Source: Desulfobacteraceae bacterium
GTDB taxonomy: Bacteria > Desulfobacterota > Desulfobacteria > Desulfobacterales > RPRI01
DNA length: 64,000 nucleotides
Assembly: GCA_011391695.1 (NCBI GenBank)
Contig: JAABQB010000009.1
Coordinates: 1 to 64,000, forward strand
Reading direction: 5' to 3'
Shown: positions 58,568 through 64,000 of the stretch, one piece after another
How positions within the stretch are numbered: the stretch's first letter is position 1
How the letters are laid out: every line of letters starts with the position of its first letter
The notes under the pieces: generated by a model
Told to the model about the DNA's origin: nothing
Seen by the model: only the letters and a program-made list of their open reading frames with translations
The model's database searches: none
Translations under genes and position numbers: made by a program

Positions 58568-58609
58568 TGCCTGGGGCGGATCAAGTAAGTTCTAACGGCG
58601 CCTCAGGCA
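58568..58609. repeat. Inverted repeat between ihfA and the NtrC-like regulator
   Basis: 11-base stem TGCCTGGGGCG / CGCCTCAGGCA with one G-U and a 20-base loop. There is no proper U-run on either strand side, so it is not a classic terminator. It lies between convergent genes. Confidence 0.5.
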
Positions 58610-58662
58610 GAGTAAACGTATCATAGTCCTCGCAGCTTTAAGAAATGATGGACCGCCATAAC

Positions 58663-60081
58663 TCAAAGCTTGATATTATAAGCCTTTATTTTGCTCAAAA
58701 GTGATGGATGGCTTATTTCAAGAAGGTGGGTTGCTTTTGTTCTGTTGCCTCCTGTTGCATTGAGAGCTTTTTCGATTAACTTTTTCTCAATGGTAATCTG
58801 CGCCGCTTTTAGTGAATATCCTCCATATGCATCACCTTCTATGCACGATTTCACCCCCGGTTCAGGTTGAAAATTTTCCGGCAATAGAACAGGTCCTTCT
58901 GCCAGCACGATAGCTCTTTCAATTATGTTTTCAAGCTCCCTGACATTACCGGGCCAGTCATGCTTCAACAAGAGCGCCATTGCTCCAGAAGATATCTCTT
59001 TAATATTTTCCCCAAATTTAATACTGAGCCGGTTTATGAAATGTTCGCATAAAAAAGGAACATCTTCCATTCGTTCCCTGAGAGGCGGCAATTTTATTGT
59101 AAAAACATTAAGCCTGTAATAAAGATCCCGGCGAAAAGCGGAATTTTTGATCTCATCTTCAAGATTTTTTGACGTGGCAGCTATAACACGCACATTAATT
59201 TTTTTTGTTTTTGAATCCCCCACGGGCCTTATTTCATTCTCCTGCAAAACACGCAGGATTTTCACCTGTAAAGAAAGTGGGAGTTCTCCGATCTCATCAA
59301 GAAAAATGGTTCCGCCGTCTGCTTCTTCAAACAGACCTTTTTTATCTTTTTCGGCTCCCGTAAAAGCTCCTTTTTTATATCCAAAAAGCTCGCTTTCAAG
59401 CAGGTTTTCGGGGATTCCTCCGCAATTAACGGGAACGAGAGTTTTTTTTGCACGCAATCCTCCGAAATGAATTCCCTTTGCAATAAGCTCCTTCCCTGTT
59501 CCGCTTTCACCCGATATCAAAACCGTGGTATCATACTGGGCAGCTTTAGAAGAAAGATTAAAAACCGACAGCATGCTCTTGCTTTTGGCAACCATATTGC
59601 CGAACGAATACTTCTCCTCTATTTTTCTTATCTGTTCCTGAAGAAAAAGATTCTCCCTTTTTAAACTTTCTCTCTCTTCGGCTTTCTTTAATGCAAGAAA
59701 CACCTCATCAGCCTTGAACGGCTTTGATATATAATCGTAGGCGCCCTCTTTCATTGCCTCAATAGCTGTATCTATGGTGCCGTATGCCGACATCATGATA
59801 ACAGTCGTCGAACCTATTTTATCCCTGGTTGTTTTAAGAAAATCGATCCCGTTCATTTTAGGCATTTTTATATCGCAGAGGATAAAGTCATACCTCTCTT
59901 TGTCAATCATGCTGAGTCCCTCGAGCCCATCCGCAGCAGTATCGACAATATAACCGGATTTTTTCAGCATTGCAGTCAGCATGTGACGCATATTCTCTTC
60001 ATCATCAATTACAAGAAGCCGCTTTTTATTGTTTATATTTTCCATAGACCGGTCAATCCTGTTGGAGGTTGTTTTTTGCAT
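58663..60081 (-). CDS. Sigma-54-dependent response regulator (NtrC family)
   Basis: About 472 residues. The receiver domain has its Asp in FILCDIKMPKMNG. The AAA+ domain has Walker A GESGTGKELIAKGIH, the GAFTGAEKDKKG loop that contacts sigma-54, and GGTIFLDEIGELP. A Fis-type HTH ends the protein. It activates RpoN promoters when phosphorylated by the adjacent kinase. ATG 60081 is two bases past the kinase stop; ATG 60045 is an alternative. Confidence 0.95.
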   Translation of the reverse strand: MQKTTSNRIDRSMENINNKKRLLVIDDEENMRHMLTAMLKKSGYIVDTAADGLEGLSMIDKERYDFILCDIKMPKMNGIDFLKTTRDKIGSTTVIMMSAYGTIDTAIEAMKEGAYDYISKPFKADEVFLALKKAEERESLKRENLFLQEQIRKIEEKYSFGNMVAKSKSMLSVFNLSSKAAQYDTTVLISGESGTGKELIAKGIHFGGLRAKKTLVPVNCGGIPENLLESELFGYKKGAFTGAEKDKKGLFEEADGGTIFLDEIGELPLSLQVKILRVLQENEIRPVGDSKTKKINVRVIAATSKNLEDEIKNSAFRRDLYYRLNVFTIKLPPLRERMEDVPFLCEHFINRLSIKFGENIKEISSGAMALLLKHDWPGNVRELENIIERAIVLAEGPVLLPENFQPEPGVKSCIEGDAYGGYSLKAAQITIEKKLIEKALNATGGNRTKATHLLEISHPSLLSKIKAYNIKL

Positions 60082-60082
60082 G

Positions 60083-61645
60083 TTATATTCTATCAGTCTC
60101 ATTATTAAGAGTAAGATATACAGACATGGTAGTGCCTTCGCCATCAACACTCCGGACTTTAATTTTACCTCCCATGCCATCAAGAAGCGCAAAACTTACA
60201 AACAACCCAAGTCCCGTTCCTTTTCCAGGCTCCTTTGTTGTATAAAACGGATCAAAGATATTGCCTATGCTTTTCTCAGGAATACCTGATCCGTTATCTA
60301 TAAATGATATTTTCAAGTAAGGCTTGTCATTTATTGGCTTATTATCCGGTTCAGAAACCACCTCGCTCTTAATCAATAACTTACCTATAAGTTTGTTTTT
60401 GGATGATGAAATAGCATCGGCTGCGTTTATAATAAGATTTAAAAATATCTGTCTTAATTGATTCGGATCCGATAGAACCCCGTCTTCTTCAGCTTCAAGA
60501 GATATTTTAAAATCGATACCGGACATAAAAGGCTGGAACCTGATAATCTCGGCAACATCTTCAATTACTTCATGTGCACTTACAATTTCCGGTTTCACCT
60601 CGGACGGTCTTGAAAAATCCAGAAGCTGCCCTATTATGCCGTTTACCCTGTTAATCTCATTTTCGGCTCTTTTGATATATTCATTTTTCTCATCATCAGG
60701 TATATTCTTTTGCTTTAAAAGCTCAAGATAGCCTATAATGATTCCGATAGGGTTTCCAACTTCATGAGCAATCCCGGAAGATAGCCTTCCAACAGAAGCC
60801 AGCTTTTCCGCCCGGATAACATCATTTTGTGCCTGCTTTAAATCTACGTTTGCTTTCTCAAGAGAGCTGATTGTTGCATGGAGTTTTGCCTTGTCTTCAG
60901 AAACTCTTTTCAGCAGCCGGTTTAAAGCCTTCGACAGCTTGTCGAACTCATTGTCCTGACTTCCGTACAGGAAAAAGAAGTCATCTTCTTCCCTGAATTC
61001 TTCAGCTCTCTTGACTATTCTTTGAACCGGCTTAACTGCGATATTCAAAATAAGGTAAAGCCCTGTCAATGTTAGCACAAACAGATTAATGACAAAATAA
61101 ACGAATAAAACTTTTTGTGTTCTCCTTAAAACCTTGTATATATTTTCAAGCTCCATGACAATGCCGGCTCCAGCTTCGGCCCGGCCATCCATAAGCAGAG
61201 GTACCGACACGACAAGGTGTCTATCCTGCATCCAGAAAACTCCCCAGGCAGTTCCTGTAAGTCGAGTCTTTTTTCTTGAGGATTCGATTGACTCCTTGGT
61301 AATAACCTTTAGCTCATCAAACAACGGGCAGGCCGGACTGTTCTGATATATTATATTTGAATTCCTGTCCTGTATTATAGCGCAGGAAAAGCCGGCCATA
61401 TTAAGAATTACGCTAAGCATTTCGCTGTAGTCGGGTTGAAGGATAAAAACGCCGGTATCGGACTTTTTTATCAAATGTTTCTCTATATCGTATGATAAAA
61501 GATATCCTTTTGAAATAGCGGATTGCACATAGTCTCTTTGCGCTGTGATAACCATTATTATATCAACGAGAAGCATTGAAACGGCCAAAAGGAATGCAAG
61601 TTTAATGGCGATATTGGTTTTAATTCCGTGAAAAGCCACCGTCAT
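60083..61645 (-). CDS. Membrane sensor histidine kinase, partner of the NtrC-like regulator
   Basis: 520 residues. Two membrane helices (about 13-30 and 180-205) enclose a periplasmic sensor domain of about 150 residues. HAMP follows, then HisKA with ASVGRLSSGIAHEVGNP and the HATPase with NAADAISS, DNGSGIPE and GTGLGLFVS. It probably phosphorylates the regulator encoded two bases downstream. The start may be a GTG at 61639, which has better spacing from GGAG than the ATG at 61645. Confidence 0.94.
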   Translation of the reverse strand: MTVAFHGIKTNIAIKLAFLLAVSMLLVDIIMVITAQRDYVQSAISKGYLLSYDIEKHLIKKSDTGVFILQPDYSEMLSVILNMAGFSCAIIQDRNSNIIYQNSPACPLFDELKVITKESIESSRKKTRLTGTAWGVFWMQDRHLVVSVPLLMDGRAEAGAGIVMELENIYKVLRRTQKVLFVYFVINLFVLTLTGLYLILNIAVKPVQRIVKRAEEFREEDDFFFLYGSQDNEFDKLSKALNRLLKRVSEDKAKLHATISSLEKANVDLKQAQNDVIRAEKLASVGRLSSGIAHEVGNPIGIIIGYLELLKQKNIPDDEKNEYIKRAENEINRVNGIIGQLLDFSRPSEVKPEIVSAHEVIEDVAEIIRFQPFMSGIDFKISLEAEEDGVLSDPNQLRQIFLNLIINAADAISSSKNKLIGKLLIKSEVVSEPDNKPINDKPYLKISFIDNGSGIPEKSIGNIFDPFYTTKEPGKGTGLGLFVSFALLDGMGGKIKVRSVDGEGTTMSVYLTLNNETDRI

Positions 61646-61766
61646 CTCCGCCGGTTATAATGATTTGAGAAAAATGTTTACCAGTGTTTATTATTACAAT
61701 ATAACAACGCCTGCTTGCAACAGCTAAACGGAATCGATAAGGAAATAACAGGGAAGGAAATAATGT

Positions 61767-61961
61767 TTGGAAAAATGTGTTAATCACAAAGAGAGGCTTA
61801 CCAGCTATTCGTGCATGAAACACGGTGTCTATATGTGTGAAGAGTGCATGCACTGCACCGATCCTACTATCTATTGCAAATTCCGCCAGTCCTGTCCGAT
61901 ATGGTACACAGATAAAAACAATAAATCGGAGGATAAAACTTCTGAATCTTCTCCCAATTAG
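61767..61961 (+). CDS. Small Cys/His-rich protein (B-box-like)
   Basis: 64 residues with eight Cys (CVNH, CMKH, CEECMHC, CKF, C) and several His, spaced like a B-box zinc finger. The TTG start has GGAAGGA about eight bases upstream. It is divergent from the histidine kinase and is followed by a repeat. Its role is unknown; it probably binds zinc and a protein partner. Confidence 0.6.
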   Translation: MEKCVNHKERLTSYSCMKHGVYMCEECMHCTDPTIYCKFRQSCPIWYTDKNNKSEDKTSESSPN

Positions 61962-61973
61962 AAGGAAGAAAGG

Positions 61974-62069
61974 GAACCAGGATTCCGGGGTTCAAATGTT
62001 TGTTTTTTAAAGTTCTGACAGTCTTTCTTTCACTGGAATCCTTGAACCCTTGAGCCCTTGAATCCTCTT
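61974..62069. repeat. Inverted-repeat element containing the 35-bp repeat, copy 2
   Basis: The left part (GGATTCCGGGGTTCAA, about 61980-61995) is roughly the inverse of the right part (TTGAACCC...TTGAATCC). The right part at 62035-62069 is the same 35-base unit as at 3949-3983. A related fragment (ATTCAAGTGTTCAACTGTTT) occurs at about 53592. It separates convergent B-box and mrp genes. Confidence 0.6.
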
Positions 62070-62071
62070 CC

Positions 62072-62923
62072 TCATATTCCGGTAAGCTTAGCCATTTTGT
62101 CTGCTATATGTTCAAATGCAATTGCAACAAGAGAGTCGGAATGCTTGTCAATCAAAGATTTACCAGCATCACCGCATGATACAACGTTCTGATCAAACGG
62201 AATTTTTCCTAGAAATTCTATACCCGCTTCTCTTGCCGTTTTTTCTCCTCCCCCTGCGCCGAAAAGATCGATAGTTTTATTGCAATGGGGGCAGATAAAG
62301 CTGCTCATGTTTTCAATCAGCCCGAATATTTCCATTTTTACGGTTTTACAGAAATTAATAGACTTTCTGACATCCGCAAGAGATACTTCCTGTGGTGTTG
62401 TGACAATAATTGCCTTTGCATCTTTTATGGTTTGCGCGACAGTCAAAGGCTCATCACCTGTGCCGGGAGGGCTGTCTATAATAAGAAAATCAAGTTCTCC
62501 CCAGTCAACATCTCCTATGAATTGCTTTATAGCGGAATACTTTATCGGACCGCGCCATATAATAGCATCGTCCTTATTAGGAGTTAGAGATTCTATGGAT
62601 ACAGCGCTTAAATGATCGGAATATTTCATGGGAGAAAGTTTATGGTTCTTGCTCAAATCGAGCATCCCGTTCAGGCCAAGCATTCTCGGAACGTCCGGAC
62701 CGTGAAGATCGACATCCATTAATCCAACCTGGAATCCTTTGTTTGAAAGGGCTATGGAAAGATTCACGGAAGTGCTTGTTTTGCCGACTCCGCCTTTACC
62801 GCTCATAATGATAAACTTGTGTTTTATTTTTTTAAGAGATCCTTCGACAGAATCATCCTGAGCATCTTTTTTCAGTTTCTGTTTTGCCGCGTCACAACCG
62901 GCACCGCTATGAATTATTTCCAT
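62072..62923 (-). CDS. mrp: Mrp/NBP35-type iron-sulfur carrier ATPase
   Basis: 283 residues. The deviant Walker A GKGGVGKTSTSVNLS is at about 43-57, the Mrp signature DVDLHGPDVPRMLG follows, and the switch is IIDSPPGTGDEPL. A CxxC pair, CPHC, lies near residue 209 and would bind the bridging 4Fe-4S cluster. It transfers FeS clusters to apoproteins. The ATG at 62923 has AAAGGAG just upstream. The 92-bp repeat copy 2 lies immediately before that site. Confidence 0.93.
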   Translation of the reverse strand: MEIIHSGAGCDAAKQKLKKDAQDDSVEGSLKKIKHKFIIMSGKGGVGKTSTSVNLSIALSNKGFQVGLMDVDLHGPDVPRMLGLNGMLDLSKNHKLSPMKYSDHLSAVSIESLTPNKDDAIIWRGPIKYSAIKQFIGDVDWGELDFLIIDSPPGTGDEPLTVAQTIKDAKAIIVTTPQEVSLADVRKSINFCKTVKMEIFGLIENMSSFICPHCNKTIDLFGAGGGEKTAREAGIEFLGKIPFDQNVVSCGDAGKSLIDKHSDSLVAIAFEHIADKMAKLTGI

Positions 62924-62935
62924 TAAACACTCCTT

Positions 62936-63027
62936 TGAGCCAATTGAAAAAGTCTTAATAATCCCATCTCTCCTCAATCCCCTCCCATCAAAGGTGGGAA
63001 AACATACTTTTGCAACAGGCTTATATG
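62936..63027. repeat. 92-bp dispersed repeat, copy 2
   Basis: Same length as the element at 29789-29880. It shares TGAGCCAA, the AAAAGTCT block and the ACTTTTGCAAC-type tail. The centre has a different hairpin (TCCCATC AAA GGTGGGA, 62983-62999). It lies between mrp and the SurA-like gene. Confidence 0.7.
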
Positions 63028-63111
63028 ATTAACCATTATTTTATGATTAAGAATCATCCACTCAAAATGCCCCACTAATTTATTTTTCAGTCCCGGTCAA
63101 GTGAAAATATA

Positions 63112-63831
63112 CTAAGGCAACGTCCTTTCCACTTTGGCTTTTTCTTTCAATTTATCAAGATACAAGGCAACTTCGGCCTGAATTTTTTCCTGTTTCAGAT
63201 TCTGTTCGATTCTGCTTTTCAGGTGAGTTTCAAAAAATGCCTTCAATTCTTCCTCTGAAACAGTTATCTTCTGAATGAATTCCTTGTCTATTAACTGCTG
63301 TATAGTCATAACTTGTTTAATCTGGCTTTTAAGGGAAGCTTCGGTCAATTTGACCTTAACCAGTTCTTTATTAAACTCTTCAGCATTCGGAAACTGTGCT
63401 TTGAACTTTGCGAACTGTTCGTCAACCACAGAGTCTTCAACCTTAAACCCCATTTTCTGGCTTTCCTGATAAAGAAGTTCGCCATCAATAAGTTTTTCGA
63501 GAATCCTTTTTCTTATTTCGGAGAGACTGGCTTCATCAAGTTTTTCTCCCCGGTTGGCGGACTGCTCCGCAATACCAATAAGCTCCCGGTTAAAATCGTC
63601 CTGCGTAATGGCCACCCCGTTAACAACTGCAACATTACCCTTTGGAACTTCTTTTATTTCAACCGGTTCGGGTTTTGCCGCTTTTGTTTCTTTCACAACT
63701 TTTTCAGCTTTCACGGTTTTCTGCTCTTTTACCGCTTTATTCTCATCTCCCGCAAAAACCGGTGAGGAAAAGAGTACAAATATCAACGCCAAAACAAAAA
63801 ACCGAAACAATACTCCATTTAATGAACGCAT
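63112..63831 (-). CDS. SurA-like periplasmic chaperone lacking its parvulin domain
   Basis: 239 residues. A signal peptide (about 1-27) is followed by a Lys/Glu-rich low-complexity linker (about 30-62), then the SurA N-terminal domain starting GNVAVVNGVAITQDDF. Relatives continue VSEEELKAFYE...then parvulin...then a KxRIEQxLKQEK helix. Here VSEEELKAFFETHL runs straight into KSRIEQNLKQEKIQ, so the isomerase domain appears cleanly missing. It may act as a holdase only. Confidence 0.87.
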   Translation of the reverse strand: MRSLNGVLFRFFVLALIFVLFSSPVFAGDENKAVKEQKTVKAEKVVKETKAAKPEPVEIKEVPKGNVAVVNGVAITQDDFNRELIGIAEQSANRGEKLDEASLSEIRKRILEKLIDGELLYQESQKMGFKVEDSVVDEQFAKFKAQFPNAEEFNKELVKVKLTEASLKSQIKQVMTIQQLIDKEFIQKITVSEEELKAFFETHLKSRIEQNLKQEKIQAEVALYLDKLKEKAKVERTLP

Positions 63832-64000
63832 TTATGTTCTCCTTATTTATTAATTTTGTTCTTCTTCCAATCAATTGAAACCTTAAACCCTGGAATCTTA
63901 TAACAACAAATGTGTGCCACATACCATCTATTAATATTATTCTGCAAACAGTATTTCATTTTAAGGGAATATAAAACTTGGAATGAAAAACAGTCTATGT

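Noticed and set aside
58568-58609. Rho-independent terminator after ihfA
   Set aside because: A good stem, but no U-run follows on either strand.

Overview
The window looks like chromosome from an anaerobic, Gram-negative Desulfobacterota-type bacterium (Desulfobacterales-like). I infer this from the gene set: an ETF with a membrane FeS EMO-type oxidoreductase and two acyl-CoA dehydrogenases, pyrophosphate-dependent phosphofructokinase, a NIL-ferredoxin beside mnmA, a TRAP transporter with a TatT lipoprotein, several SurA-like periplasmic proteins, and DNA of moderate to low GC content. No 16S gene is present, so the placement is inference. No IS element, prophage or CRISPR array is visible. 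The mobile-looking DNA is limited to short dispersed repeats.

Layout, left to right. 1-895 (-): PlsC-like acyltransferase cut by the window edge. 1032-3872 (+): overlapping operon NIL-ferredoxin, mnmA, mtaB, which makes sulfur-modified tRNA bases. 4100-10580 (+): PilB/GspE-like ATPase with a TPR N-terminus, REC-PAS protein, minimal MCP, CheW and CheA, a compact chemosensory system without CheR or CheB. 10618-15263 (-): bactofilin, tatT, dctP, dctQ, dctM. 15540-16840 (+): glutaredoxin-like protein and a YheT-like hydrolase. 16931-19902 (-): birA, bioY, bioM, bioN for biotin sensing and uptake. 20027-20920 (-): DHH phosphoesterase.

21079-29527 (-) is a beta-oxidation electron-transfer regulon: a TetR/FadR regulator, two acyl-CoA dehydrogenases, EMO-type oxidoreductase, etfB and etfA, closed by a strong terminator. 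Two operators of the Bacillus FadR type sit in front of fadR and in front of the emo-etfBA unit. 29789-30276: dispersed repeat and a decayed histidine kinase. 30293-32398 (-): PPi-phosphofructokinase. 32716-35659 (+): zinc-ribbon peptide and a polar amino acid ABC transporter with an unusual permease. 35891-41005 (+): smc, ftsY, HU.

41073-57175 (-) is a long co-directional housekeeping run: acylphosphatase, ligA, nucleosidase-like protein, PC4-like protein, glyS, glyQ, GHMP kinase, recO, mgtE, RodZ-like protein, surA, a SurA-N lipoprotein and mfd. A tRNA-Thr(CGT) is divergent from mfd. 57648-58535 (+): two small unknown genes and ihfA. 58663-61645 (-): a sigma-54 two-component pair. 61767-63831: a Cys/His-rich mini-protein, Mrp, and a SurA-like protein apparently lacking its parvulin domain.

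The best leads are the FadR regulon with a probable ATT start codon for fadR, the sulfur-tRNA operon headed by a NIL-ferredoxin, the ATPase-chemosensory cluster, the parvulin-less SurA paralogs, and a 92-bp repeat present in two equal-length copies.
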